Shown here: positions 14,431-22,752 of the stretch, piece after piece
How positions within the stretch are numbered: position 1 is the stretch's first letter
How the letters are laid out: each line of letters opens with the position of its first letter
Source: Neobacillus sp. PS3-12
Lineage (GTDB): Bacteria; Bacillota; Bacilli; Bacillales; Cytobacillaceae
Direction of reading: 5' to 3'
Length of the DNA stretch: 64,000 nucleotides
Assembly: GCF_030915385.1 (NCBI RefSeq)
Contig: NZ_CP133268.1
Coordinates: forward strand, 2,551,001 to 2,615,000
The notes under the pieces: generated by a model
The model's database searches: none
Told to the model about the DNA's origin: nothing
What the model saw: the letters and a program-made list of their open reading frames with translations, nothing else
Made by a program: the position numbers and the translations under genes

Positions 14431-16539
14431 TTATAAAGAAACATTATTTACAGAGGTCTGTAAAAAGTTTACAAAAAAAGTACTTCCCTCTACGCTCGTT
14501 TGAATTTCAATTTTTGCATTATGACGGGCAGCTATCGCATAACTTACACCCAGTCCCAACCCAGTCCCTTTTTCCTTGGTAGTAAAGAAGGGAGTACCCA
14601 ACTTTTCTAATACTTCTGGCTTTATACCTTCCCCTTGATCCACAAATGCAAGAATCACACAACCATTTTCCTTGTACGTTCTAATGGTTAGAGTTTTTCC
14701 CTCTTCCATTGCTTCTAACCCATTACGGTATAAATTTATAATTAATTGGCGTATCTCATTTCGGTTTAATAATAATTTAGGGATTGTCTGAGTATCAATT
14801 TTTACATATTTATTTTGGTTAAACGCATCAATCTCAATTAACGGAGCTATATCATATAAGATTGAATTTAAACTCAACTCTTGTAAATCTGACGTCCTCG
14901 TATTACTCATCGAAAGGAATTCCGTTATGATGGAATTTGCACGGTCCAGCTCTTCAATCATTATGCCTATGTATTGTTTATATTTCTCAAAGTTATTTGC
15001 CTCCTTTAAAAGCTGCAAAAAACCTCTTACGGTAGTCATCGGATTCCTTATCTCATGGCTGATGCCCGCTGCCATCTGTCCTATTAACTGCAGGCCAGAT
15101 AACCTTTTTAATTCCTTCTCATACTTCTTTTTCTCTGTAATGTCTTTAATAAGGGCGCAAATGCCATCGCCGTCCGGGTAAGCAACTATTTCATACCAAG
15201 ACCCGTTTAAAGTGGAGGTAAATTCAAAATGCACAGGTATGCGTTCCATCATAACCTTATTCAATTCTTTATAACTTGCTGTACCAACAACCTTTGGAAA
15301 AGCCGTCCAAATATTCTTGCCTAATAGATCTTTTGCAAGTATTTCAGAGTGTAAAAAATGCTGTTTATTTATATTGGTAATTCTCCACTCTTTACTAAAG
15401 GAAATAAAACCTTCAGACATACTTTCAATTACGTTGTTTTTATTCTTAATAACTTCTTCCAGTTGCTTTGTCCGCTCTTCTATCATATTTTCCAGTTCAT
15501 TCATATAAAGCAGACTTGATAGTGTGGATGCGGTTGCATCAACGATTGATTGTGACAACCGAATTTGAGATTCTGTAAAAGATTGTTCCTTTTTTTCAAG
15601 ATTGGCAATGGCTATGATTCCTAAAACATTTCCCATTGAAACCAATGGAATCAAAAATAAACTTTTAACAGAGTGTTTGCGGCAAATTTCTTGATTAAAC
15701 CTTTTATCTGCCAACACATCAGGGATAAAGATAGATTTCATTGTTTCAATTACCAATTGAATCCCAGCATCATAGCATTTGTTTAGGTTTATCGTTTCAC
15801 TTTTCTCACGCCAGCGCTCTTTATCATCGTCGTTACTTGATTCTATCTTAATAGCGTTATCGGCTAAAGAATTGAACAGTTGAAACTCTATACAATCATT
15901 GTTCAAAATTTTTCTTAAGTATAGAAAACATTTATCAATACTTTCCTGTATGGAGGAGCACATGGAAAGATCCCGTGTCACATCAAGTAACAGCTGCTTT
16001 TCTGAAATTAGATTTTCCTTTTGCTTTAAATAATTTGCATTTCGGATGGCCACTGCTGCCATATTCACATAAGCTTCAACACTTTGAATTTCAAATTTTG
16101 TAAGAACCATTACGGTTCCATAATTAAACAAAAAAGCGAGACCATACAACTCTTCCTCAAATGATATGGGAATGGCTAGTATAGACTTAATTTGAAAGGC
16201 ATGAACAGGTATGGGGTCGGGCCGACTATCCTTTGAGGTATCAGATATGTAGATTGTTTTCTTCGTTGTAATCACTTCTCTTGCTAGTAAATCAATTTCA
16301 GGATCAATTACCTGCGAGTCAAGCTTCACTCCATTCATGGTATCCGGCTTTCCAACATATCCTCTGAATTTCCCATCTCCAATTGGTAAAAAAATACCTA
16401 CTGCATCGCATTGGACGATTTCTTCAGATATTGCCGTCGTTACATGCTCCAACACTTCACGTAATTCCAGCTTGGAATTAATTAATTTTGTTAGATTTGC
16501 TAGTCGTGAATACCTCGTATGATCCATAGACATCTCCAT
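14431..16539 (-). CDS. GAF/PAS sensor histidine kinase (sporulation-kinase-like)
   Basis: Cytoplasmic sensor kinase with no membrane segment. In order: GAF (about 30-170), second GAF (about 190-345), a short coiled coil, PAS (about 370-475), HisKA with phospho-acceptor His495 in ISHEIRNPMTTVRGFLQ, and HATPase with N-box NLYRNGLEAM, DQGEGI and TPFFTTKEKGTGLGL. The H-box is of the type found in the Bacillus KinA-E phosphorelay kinases. No response regulator is adjacent, so it is an orphan, consistent with feeding Spo0F (inference). An in-frame TTG at 16548 could extend it by three codons, but the RBS GAGG overlaps that codon; ATG at 16539 is preferred. Confidence 0.88.
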   Translation of the reverse strand: MEMSMDHTRYSRLANLTKLINSKLELREVLEHVTTAISEEIVQCDAVGIFLPIGDGKFRGYVGKPDTMNGVKLDSQVIDPEIDLLAREVITTKKTIYISDTSKDSRPDPIPVHAFQIKSILAIPISFEEELYGLAFLFNYGTVMVLTKFEIQSVEAYVNMAAVAIRNANYLKQKENLISEKQLLLDVTRDLSMCSSIQESIDKCFLYLRKILNNDCIEFQLFNSLADNAIKIESSNDDDKERWREKSETINLNKCYDAGIQLVIETMKSIFIPDVLADKRFNQEICRKHSVKSLFLIPLVSMGNVLGIIAIANLEKKEQSFTESQIRLSQSIVDATASTLSSLLYMNELENMIEERTKQLEEVIKNKNNVIESMSEGFISFSKEWRITNINKQHFLHSEILAKDLLGKNIWTAFPKVVGTASYKELNKVMMERIPVHFEFTSTLNGSWYEIVAYPDGDGICALIKDITEKKKYEKELKRLSGLQLIGQMAAGISHEIRNPMTTVRGFLQLLKEANNFEKYKQYIGIMIEELDRANSIITEFLSMSNTRTSDLQELSLNSILYDIAPLIEIDAFNQNKYVKIDTQTIPKLLLNRNEIRQLIINLYRNGLEAMEEGKTLTIRTYKENGCVILAFVDQGEGIKPEVLEKLGTPFFTTKEKGTGLGLGVSYAIAARHNAKIEIQTSVEGSTFFVNFLQTSVNNVSL

Positions 16540-16732
16540 TTTCCCCAATCCTCATCTATTACCAACTTTTCGTCTCTTTTACGATACAATAAAACTATGT
16601 CTATTGTCTTCTTATTATTGTAATCTAAACTTACTAACAAATTAACTATATTTTTTTAACTCTATTCCCGTTTTCCCTTATTTTTATACATTAAGGAAAT
16701 TGGTTATAGGGAAATGTTGTTACGTAATAAAG

Positions 16733-16769
16733 GGATGTCTCAAAAGGGTTTAGCCCCATCGTGACATCC
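16733..16769 (-). terminator. Hairpin downstream of the nanE remnant
   Basis: GGATGTC (16733-16739) pairs with GACATCC (16763-16769), with an inner GGG/CCC pairing. On the minus strand it is followed by CTTTATT. It is probably the old terminator of the nanE gene. Confidence 0.45.
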
Positions 16770-16826
16770 TCCAAATGTTTATTATAAACGGGTAATGCCT
16801 CTTGATTAACTTGATCAAACTTTCTT

Positions 16827-17036
16827 TTATTCTGAAATTTGTGCCGCAAACCGAGCCGTAATTTGCTGCGGACGTGTAATCGCGCCTCCAACAACTGCAG
16901 CATATGCCCCTATTTCAAGTACTCTTTTTAGCATTTCAGGGGTTATGATATTGCCTTCAGCAATAACTGGAATTGACACTTCTTTTAAAACTTCTTTTAA
17001 AAAGGCAAAGTCATTATCATAAATAAAAGAGAAGTT
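16827..17036 (-). pseudogene. nanE: Remnant of N-acetylmannosamine-6-phosphate 2-epimerase (nanE)
   Basis: On the minus strand a frame reads [13 protein letters not shown], then IPVIAEGNI and [18 protein letters not shown], ending in AAQISE and a stop at 16827-16829. This is the conserved C-terminal third of NanE, which converts ManNAc-6-P to GlcNAc-6-P. Upstream of about 17036 no NanE-like sequence remains, no start with an RBS exists, and a PadR gene occupies the space. So this is a 5'-truncated relic. It implies that the ancestor linked sialic acid/ManNAc catabolism to the nearby nagAB genes. Confidence 0.8.
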
Positions 17037-17131
17037 CTAATTAAAACGATATTTTAGATATATTCCCCCTTCCTTTTACTCCAATCCCATCACCACTAAT
17101 GGTTGTAGCACTTTTGGTGGTAATCCCTCAA

Positions 17132-17160
17132 TTGACTACAAATAAAATTTACGAGAGAAT
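17132..17160 (+). promoter_or_regulatory. Possible promoter of the PadR gene
   Basis: TTGACT (17132-17137) and GAGAAT (17155-17160) with a 17-base spacer, 35 bases upstream of the chosen start. The -35 is good; the -10 is weak. Confidence 0.35.
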
Positions 17161-17194
17161 ATATAAATAATGCATGAAAGAAAGGGGGATTTCA

Positions 17195-17713
17195 GTGGAA
17201 CATCGCTCACTAATTCTGCTTGGGTTACTCATGGGACAAAGTCAACACGGATATCAAATTAATGAATTTATTGAAAGAAACTTAAGTACAGTTACAGATA
17301 TGAAAAAGCCTACTGCTTATGCTACTCTGGATAAGCTAAATCAAAAGGGATATATAGATATTCAGTTAGAACAAGAAGGAAATAGACCCACCCGAAAAGT
17401 GTACTCTATAAATGAAAGCGGCCGAAACTATTTTTATCAATTACTATTGGATAATCTGTCTTCTTCGGAAAGTGTTAATTACCAGGGAGATATAGGGTTA
17501 ATGTTTATTGATTTTCTTCCGATGGATAAAGCAATACCGGCCTTGAAGGAAAGATTAAAGAAAAACAAAAAACTAATAGATCTATTTAACCAAACTCCTG
17601 TACATGGAATACGAACTGGTGTTAATCTTGCAGTCAAACATAAAATTACAATGTTAGAAGCAGAAGTTGCCTTTCTTGAAAAGAATATTCAACATCTTCT
17701 TCATTCGGATTAA
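17195..17713 (+). CDS. PadR-family transcriptional regulator
   Basis: 172-residue regulator with the PadR winged HTH (about 1-75: LILLGLLMGQSQHGYQINEFI...KPTAYATLDKLNQKGYI) and a C-terminal helical dimerisation domain. I chose GTG at 17195 because AAAGGGGG lies six bases upstream and residues after it match the family start; an ATG at 17174 is in frame but lacks an RBS. It has its own terminator and is followed 377 bases later by an HrtBA-like exporter operon whose promoter overlaps dyads, so it is the obvious candidate regulator of that operon. The ligand (heme or a drug) is unknown. Confidence 0.88.
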   Translation: MEHRSLILLGLLMGQSQHGYQINEFIERNLSTVTDMKKPTAYATLDKLNQKGYIDIQLEQEGNRPTRKVYSINESGRNYFYQLLLDNLSSSESVNYQGDIGLMFIDFLPMDKAIPALKERLKKNKKLIDLFNQTPVHGIRTGVNLAVKHKITMLEAEVAFLEKNIQHLLHSD

Positions 17714-17729
17714 ATTTTATATGAATCAA

Positions 17730-17757
17730 AGGAACCGACCGTGGGTTCCTTTTTTAT
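17730..17757 (+). terminator. Terminator of the PadR gene
   Basis: GGAACC-GACCGTG-GGTTCC followed by TTTTTT, 18 bases past the stop. Confidence 0.85.
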
Positions 17758-17773
17758 TTGAATCTCAAGAACA

Positions 17774-17922
17774 AAAGGCGCAAGCGCCCGTTTAGCTACG
17801 TATGGGCTGGAGTGCTCCAACTGAGATAAAGGAAACACGGAGAGCGTTAGCGCATTCGTGCTTGACTTATCGTAGGGCGGAGAGCGAAGCCCACTAGCAG
17901 TTGGGCGCTGGAGCTGGATTCA
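17774..17922. repeat. Dispersed intergenic repeat (GCGCAAGCGCC type)
   Basis: A block of about 150 bp starting AAAGGCGCAAGCGCCCG and ending GGGCGCTGGAGCTGG is clearly richer in GC than its flanks and is full of short palindromes (GGCGCAAGCGCC, GCGTTAGCGC, GGGCGGAGAGCGAAGCCC). I recognise the end sequences as a common intergenic repeat type in Bacillaceae; only one copy is visible here. It encodes nothing and lies between the PadR gene and the exporter promoter. Confidence 0.6.
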
Positions 17923-18009
17923 GAAAACTATTTCAAGTTATCCACAACAAGTAATTTTAAAATTTCCTAATCAATAAAAAATTATTATATTTTAACCATA
18001 TAGTCACAA

Positions 18010-18038
18010 TTGACTAATCAATAACAAACTAGTATACT
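18010..18038 (+). promoter_or_regulatory. Predicted sigma-A promoter of the exporter operon
   Basis: TTGACT (18010-18015), a 17-base spacer, and TATACT (18033-18038): one mismatch in each box. The -35 box is inside a dyad AGTCA-CAAT-TGACT (18002-18015). Confidence 0.75.
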
Positions 18039-18043
18039 TTTAA

Positions 18044-18059
18044 TAATCACACGTGATTA
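18044..18059. promoter_or_regulatory. Candidate operator of the exporter operon
   Basis: TAATCAC-AC-GTGATTA is a perfect 7-bp inverted repeat starting 5 bases downstream of the -10 box, at the transcription start. Binding here would block transcription. PadR, MarR and TetR proteins use sites of this kind; the binder is inferred. Confidence 0.6.
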
Positions 18060-18089
18060 ATCGTGTTTACATTAAAGGAGTGACGTACA

Positions 18090-19211
18090 TTGTTTCTTGC
18101 TATAAAAGAGTTAAAGCATGGTAAATTACGGTTTCTGATGATTGGCGTTATAACAGTCCTGATTGCTTGGCTGGTATTCATTCTATCTGGGTTAGGAAAC
18201 GGCCTTTCCACTCTTAGTGCGGCAACATTTAAAAATATGGATGCCAATTATGTGACTTTTGAAGATGGATCAAGATCCTCTATGAGTCGATCGTTATTGA
18301 GTGAATCATTGGCAGAGAAACTAGAAAACCAAGCTAATGTTTCAGCTGTATCAGCAATGGGTGCGACCATGGGAACCGTACTTAATAATTCTGATTCTGA
18401 TGATAAGGAAAAAGTAGATATTGCCATATTGGGAATAACACCAGGTAGTTTTCTGGAACCCAATGTGATTGATGGAAAGCCACTTCAAGCTAAAAAATCT
18501 TTGGAAGTTATCGCTAATGATACTTTAAAGAAAAAGGGCTTTAAGATTGGTGACACGCTGAAGATCGAAGGATCATTAGAAAAAATGAAAATTGTAGGGT
18601 TTGTTAAAAATGAAACATACAATCATTTACCTGCCGTTTTTACTACCCTGGATAAATGGCGCTCTATTCAATTTGCAGCACCTGGTTCTGATAAAGGAAT
18701 TGAGAAACCTGTAAATGGGATTATGCTCCAAGGGGAAAATGTCGACTCAGTGAAAATAAAACAGCTATTCAAAAATACCGATACAGTAACCAAGGCTGCA
18801 GCCATACAAGGAATGCCTGGTTATAAAGAAGAAAATGGCACGATTACGATGATGCTTGCTTTCCTATTGGCCATCTCGGCATTTGTACTGGGTGCATTCT
18901 TCTACGTACTTACCTTACAAAAGTCAAATCAATTTGGCATATTGAAAGCCATTGGCGCCAGCAATCGTTTCCTTGGAAGAGCCATTGTATCCCAAGTATT
19001 TCTACTATCCTTTATTAGTATTGTAGCAGGAATCTTGTTAACCTACGGGACAGCCCTTATTCTTCCGGATGAAATGCCATTTTCACTCGATCTTAAATTA
19101 GTTGTCCTTTATGCCCTACTATTACTTGTGATTTCAATTTTAAGTTCATTAGTTTCCGTTCGAAAAATCACAAAAATAGACCCACTTCAAGCGATCGGGA
19201 GGATGGAATAA
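18090..19211 (+). CDS. hrtB: MacB/FtsX-type ABC exporter permease (HrtB-like)
   Basis: 373-residue permease with one N-terminal membrane helix (about 15-37), a large extracytoplasmic domain (about 40-250) and three C-terminal helices (about 250-360), the FtsX/MacB layout. The start LAIKELKHGKLRFLMIG and the topology resemble staphylococcal HrtB, the heme-efflux permease. Start is TTG with an ideal AAAGGAG RBS. The stop overlaps the ATPase start by one base (TAATG). The promoter and a dyad lie just upstream. The downstream IsdG-type gene strengthens a heme-detoxification reading, but export of an antimicrobial peptide or lipid cannot be excluded. Confidence 0.85.
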   Translation: MFLAIKELKHGKLRFLMIGVITVLIAWLVFILSGLGNGLSTLSAATFKNMDANYVTFEDGSRSSMSRSLLSESLAEKLENQANVSAVSAMGATMGTVLNNSDSDDKEKVDIAILGITPGSFLEPNVIDGKPLQAKKSLEVIANDTLKKKGFKIGDTLKIEGSLEKMKIVGFVKNETYNHLPAVFTTLDKWRSIQFAAPGSDKGIEKPVNGIMLQGENVDSVKIKQLFKNTDTVTKAAAIQGMPGYKEENGTITMMLAFLLAISAFVLGAFFYVLTLQKSNQFGILKAIGASNRFLGRAIVSQVFLLSFISIVAGILLTYGTALILPDEMPFSLDLKLVVLYALLLLVISILSSLVSVRKITKIDPLQAIGRME

Positions 19212-19924
19212 TGTCAGGAATACAATTTAAAAATGTCTCAAAACTGTATCAACAGGGTGAAAATCAAGTTCTTGCCCTTGATGAAATCTCTCTAACGGTG
19301 GAACAAGGTGAGTTTATTGCCGTCATTGGCCCATCAGGTTCAGGAAAAAGCACATTTCTAGCTATTGCAGGAGCATTGCTTCATCCATCTAAAGGTGAGG
19401 TCATTCTTAACGGTAAGAACCTTAATGAATTAGAACCTAAGGATTTAGCGCAATTGCGGCTGGAGGAAATAGGATTTATCTTACAAACTAGTAATCTTGT
19501 CCCCTATTTAAATGTTCTAGAACAATTACTTGTCGTGAAAAGAATGGCAGGGAAACTTGCAAAAGAGGATAAGGAATATGCAAAGGAATTATTACAAAAT
19601 CTCGGTTTAGCAGCAAAACTGGAAAAATTACCTGAACAGCTATCTGGAGGAGAACGACAGCGTACTGCAATTGCTCGTGCTTTTATGAACAATCCATCAA
19701 TTATTCTGGCAGACGAACCAACAGCTAGTCTTGATTCAAAAAGGGCTCATGAAGTGGTTCAACTCATAGCCAACGAAGCAAAAACAAGAAACAAAGCAGC
19801 GATTATGGTTACCCATGACGAACGAATGCTAGAATACTGCGATCAAGTGTATCGAATGGAAGATGGCAGACTTAAACATGATGATTCTTTCAGTCATGAA
19901 AAGTTGAAGACAAATTTATACTAG
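19211..19924 (+). CDS. hrtA: ABC exporter ATP-binding protein (HrtA-like)
   Basis: ATPase that powers the upstream permease; 237 residues. Walker A GPSGSGKST (about 43-51), Q-loop FILQTSNLVPYLNVLEQL, signature LSGGERQR, Walker B IILADEPTASLD and the H-loop MVTHDE are intact. The Q-loop region and RAFMNNPSIILADEPTASLD are very close to staphylococcal HrtA as I recall it. It is translationally coupled to the permease and followed 37 bases later by a monooxygenase gene in the same operon. MacB-type tripartite function is unlikely because no adaptor protein gene is present. Confidence 0.88.
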   Translation: MSGIQFKNVSKLYQQGENQVLALDEISLTVEQGEFIAVIGPSGSGKSTFLAIAGALLHPSKGEVILNGKNLNELEPKDLAQLRLEEIGFILQTSNLVPYLNVLEQLLVVKRMAGKLAKEDKEYAKELLQNLGLAAKLEKLPEQLSGGERQRTAIARAFMNNPSIILADEPTASLDSKRAHEVVQLIANEAKTRNKAAIMVTHDERMLEYCDQVYRMEDGRLKHDDSFSHEKLKTNLY

Positions 19925-19961
19925 ATAAACATCTGCATAGAAAATTAGGGAGGAATAATCC

Positions 19962-20282
19962 ATGATAATTGTAACAAACAAAATTAAAATGAAATTAGGT
20001 TTCGCTGCAAAGATGGCCCCAATGTTCACAAGACCAGGTGCTTTACAAAAAATGGAGGGTTTTGTAAAAGTCGAAGTTTTAATTACTAAAAATCTCACAG
20101 AATATGATGAGCTGAATGTAAATATGTATTGGAACACTATTGAAGACTTTACCCAATGGAAAAATAGCGATGCTTTCAAAGAAGCACATACAGGACCAAC
20201 TAAAGCTGAACAAGATTCACCTATCTTGGGAAGTGAAATCATTATTTCTGAGGTTGCTTCGACTTTAGAATCAAATGCATGA
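19962..20282 (+). CDS. IsdG/HmoA-type heme-degrading monooxygenase
   Basis: 106-residue ABM-fold protein. The three residues that define heme-degrading IsdG enzymes are present at matching positions: Asn6 (IIVTNKI), Trp66 (EDFTQW) and His76 (FKEAHTGP). Such enzymes open the heme ring and release iron in the cytoplasm. RBS GGGAGGAAT. It is third in the operon with HrtBA-like exporter genes, so the unit could both expel and destroy excess heme. An antibiotic-biosynthesis monooxygenase-like protein of other function is the alternative, less likely given the triad. Confidence 0.85.
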   Translation: MIIVTNKIKMKLGFAAKMAPMFTRPGALQKMEGFVKVEVLITKNLTEYDELNVNMYWNTIEDFTQWKNSDAFKEAHTGPTKAEQDSPILGSEIIISEVASTLESNA

Positions 20283-20405
20283 TTACTTTCTTTGGCAACT
20301 TGTGGTCAGTTCTTCTGGTACACTAAAGATTTCACGCATATTACTCTAATTCAGTTAACCACACAATTTGTTATATGAATTTATAAAGCACACTAGACAA
20401 AAAAG

Positions 20406-20452
20406 GTAGGCTAAACAAATGTGTCATAAATAATATATCTTGTTTAGCCTAT
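20406..20452. terminator. Bidirectional terminator
   Basis: AGGCTAAACAA (20408-20418) pairs perfectly with TTGTTTAGCCT (20440-20450). On the minus strand CCTTTTTTG follows, serving rlmH. On the plus strand ACTTTTG follows, serving the heme operon. Confidence 0.8.
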
Positions 20453-20505
20453 ACTTTTGTACAAATTTTCTGACCTATAAATGGAATTCGTGTGAAAAAC
20501 TGCTT

Positions 20506-20985
20506 CTATTTATGGTACGGTTCACCCCGATTAATCCGAAAAGCACGATAGATCTGCTCCACAAGAATGAGCCTCATGAGTTGGTGGGGGAAGGTCATTT
20601 TTGAAAATGAAAGCTGATCATTTGATCGTCTTAAGACTTCATCACTAAGTCCTAATGATCCGCCAATTACAAACGCCAACTTACTTTTGCCGTAGGTTGC
20701 TAACTTATCCAGCGAATCTGCCAACTCCTCGGATGATTGCATTTTTCCATTGATCGCTAAGGCAATCACATGGGTATCCTGGCTGATCTTGGCCAAAATT
20801 CTCTCGCCTTCTTTTTGTTTCACCTGCTCCATTTCTAATTCACTTAATTCTTCTGGTGCCTTTTCATCAGCAACTTCTATGATTTCCACTTTTGCATAGG
20901 AGGTTAATCGTTTCAAATATTCCTCAATGCCTTGTTTCAAATACTTTTCCTTTAGTTTTCCGACCGTAACTATTGAGATATTCAC
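20506..20985 (-). CDS. rlmH: 23S rRNA (pseudouridine1915-N3)-methyltransferase
   Basis: SPOUT-class methyltransferase (159 residues) that methylates pseudouridine 1915 in helix 69 of 23S rRNA on the assembled ribosome, using [16 protein letters not shown] forms the SAM-binding knot, and the C-terminal [19 protein letters not shown] is the conserved family end. It is located on the origin-proximal left arm next to htrA as in B. subtilis. Upstream lie a CxxC mini-protein gene and a run of DnaA boxes. Confidence 0.97.
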   Translation of the reverse strand: MNISIVTVGKLKEKYLKQGIEEYLKRLTSYAKVEIIEVADEKAPEELSELEMEQVKQKEGERILAKISQDTHVIALAINGKMQSSEELADSLDKLATYGKSKLAFVIGGSLGLSDEVLRRSNDQLSFSKMTFPHQLMRLILVEQIYRAFRINRGEPYHK

Positions 20986-21031
20986 AATTCACAGCCCTTT
21001 ACATATGTTTTACAAACAATTTACAAACAAC

Positions 21032-21198
21032 TTATCCACAGGATTTATCCACATATCCACATTTTCTATCCACATTTTGTGTCAGATCATTCGTTCGCCA
21101 CAACATATGTAGCAGGTTTTGGGCAATATTCACAGGTTGTTGATAAGTTATCCACATCTAATTTTGTGAATATCGGAAATGTCTCGCACTTATCCACA
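21032..21198 (+). other. Cluster of DnaA boxes, rlmH-htrA region
   Basis: Four exact TTATCCACA boxes on the plus strand (21032-21040, 21045-21053, 21148-21156, 21190-21198) plus one-mismatch boxes ATATCCACA (21053-21061) and CTATCCACA (21066-21074). All point the same way. The two rightmost are inside the CxxC gene. The density is comparable with oriC itself, but no unwinding element is seen, so titration or regulation of DnaA is the likely role. Confidence 0.75.
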
Positions 21199-21248
21199 AT
21201 TGTATCTAAGGCAATCTCTACACACTCTTCACAGCAATAAATCTTCAT
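21087..21248 (-). CDS. CxxH/CxxC-family mini-protein
   Basis: 53-residue protein, MKIYCCEEC... with a second pair CEYCPKPATY near residues 39-48, matching the small CxxH/CxxC proteins found beside rlmH in Bacillus. Here the first motif reads CCEEC rather than CxxH. Two cysteine pairs suggest a single zinc site. AAGGG lies upstream of the ATG at 21248. The gene overlaps two perfect DnaA boxes on the opposite strand, which fix codons in VDK and DNL stretches. Function is unknown. Confidence 0.75.
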   Translation of the reverse strand: MKIYCCEECVEIALDTIVDKCETFPIFTKLDVDNLSTTCEYCPKPATYVVANE

Positions 21249-21289
21249 CTTTGTTTCACCCTTCTATTCATGACTCTTCATGTATCATA

Positions 21290-21332
21290 TCAAAAAAAAA
21301 GCAGGAATGTCTCTATTAATAACATTCCGCTC
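21290..21332 (-). terminator. Terminator of the htrA gene
   Basis: On the minus strand AGCGGAATGT pairs with ACATTCCTGCT over an 11-base loop, followed by nine T. It lies 10 bases past the htrA stop. Confidence 0.85.
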
Positions 21333-21342
21333 TTTATCTTTG

Positions 21343-22608
21343 CTATTGCGTAGAATCCGAGGTCAGTTTTAATGTTGTTTCTTTTAGTTTCCCGTCTCTG
21401 TAAAACTTCACAGTCATTTGGTCACCAATCTTCTTGTGTTGGTACAAATGCTTCCTAAGATCAATCACATCGTTGATTTTTTTACCATCCAATTCAACAA
21501 TAACATCCAATTCCTTTAACCCAGCACGGGCCGCTGGCGAACCTGAAACAACCTGTCTTAATGCTACCCCATAGGTTACATTGCCTGGAAGTTTCAATGC
21601 CTCTTGTTGATAATAAGCAGGGATTTCCGCAACTGACTTTAAATCAACACCCATATATGGGCGTTTTACACTTCCATACCTTTCAAGATCATTAATGATG
21701 GGTTTCGCAGAATTAATCGGAATAGACAATCCAATCACTTCGACGGCTTCCTGGGATATTTTCATTGAATTAATACCGATTACTTGACCATCAATATTAA
21801 TGAGGGCGCCGCCACTGTTCCCCGGGTTAATGGCGGCATCCGTTTGTAATACCTCTGATTGCCAATCAACTACTCCATCTTGGTTAATATCCATTGGAAT
21901 GGTTCGGTTTACATCGGAAATAATCCCTTGAGTTACCGAGCCAGAGAAGGTTGGTCCTAATGGATTTCCAATCGCAATCACTGGTTCCCCAACTTTTAAT
22001 CGGTCAGAATCACCAAATTCCGCAACCTGTTTAATTTTACTGCCATCGACCGTAACGACCGCTAAATCAGTCCAAATATCACTTCCTAACAGCTTGGCAG
22101 GGAGCTTTGTCCCATCATCTAATGTCACCTCAAGCTTTGTGGCGCCCTCAACAACATGATGGTTTGTCACAACATATGCTTGGTTTCCATCATTTCTATA
22201 AATGACTCCTGAACCTGTTCCAGTTGCTTCCTCACCGCTACTATTTTCGCCAGTACTTCCATTCCCGCCATTTTCACTGTCAGACCAAAAGTTAGAGGTA
22301 TTGGATTGAATATTGGTAATTCCAACAACAGCATTGCTGGTTTTTTGAACAGCTTTGGTTGTACTTGTATTCACATCGACAGTGACTTGCTTTTGAATTA
22401 CTTCATTACTTGTATTCGGAGCCTTATTCGCAGTTGCATTATTGCTAGTTTGGTTATTCGGGATCACATCATGGTGTGTGAAAGAAGGGAGTGCAATAAT
22501 CATCAGAAACGCACCTAAAATAGCTCCAACTAATCCAGCTAAAAAGTATCCGCTCTTTTTTCTTTTTGATTGATAGCGTCCTTGAGCATGGTCATCATAA
22601 TAACCCAA
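21343..22608 (-). CDS. htrC: HtrA-like membrane-anchored serine protease (YycK/HtrC)
   Basis: Envelope quality-control protease of the DegP/HtrA family at the end of the wal cluster. From the chosen start it has a short cytoplasmic head, one membrane helix (about 19-43), a Ser/Asn/Gly-rich linker, the trypsin-like domain with triad His151 (TNHHV), Asp181 (TDLAVV), Ser265 (GNSGGAL), and a C-terminal PDZ domain (about 320-415). I chose TTG at 22608 (MGYYDDHAQG) because GAGAGG lies 8-10 bases upstream; the longer frame from 22629 has no RBS. It is separated from walJ by a terminator and so has its own promoter. Confidence 0.93.
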   Translation of the reverse strand: MGYYDDHAQGRYQSKRKKSGYFLAGLVGAILGAFLMIIALPSFTHHDVIPNNQTSNNATANKAPNTSNEVIQKQVTVDVNTSTTKAVQKTSNAVVGITNIQSNTSNFWSDSENGGNGSTGENSSGEEATGTGSGVIYRNDGNQAYVVTNHHVVEGATKLEVTLDDGTKLPAKLLGSDIWTDLAVVTVDGSKIKQVAEFGDSDRLKVGEPVIAIGNPLGPTFSGSVTQGIISDVNRTIPMDINQDGVVDWQSEVLQTDAAINPGNSGGALINIDGQVIGINSMKISQEAVEVIGLSIPINSAKPIINDLERYGSVKRPYMGVDLKSVAEIPAYYQQEALKLPGNVTYGVALRQVVSGSPAARAGLKELDVIVELDGKKINDVIDLRKHLYQHKKIGDQMTVKFYRDGKLKETTLKLTSDSTQ

Positions 22609-22682
22609 AGTAAACCATTCCTCTCTCAAAAGATTGCTATTTATAGCTTGGCTTAATAAAAACGTTTATAGTCTTCTTATGC

Positions 22683-22725
22683 ATAAAAAAGAGTGAAATT
22701 GCTAAATAAGCAACCTCACTCTTTG
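22683..22725 (-). terminator. Terminator of the wal operon
   Basis: On the minus strand AGAGTGAGGTTGC pairs with GCAATTTCACTCT (two mismatches) and is followed by TTTTTATG. It lies 28 bases past the walJ stop. Confidence 0.85.
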
Positions 22726-22752
22726 TATTTCCGATATTCATTTCTTATAAAC

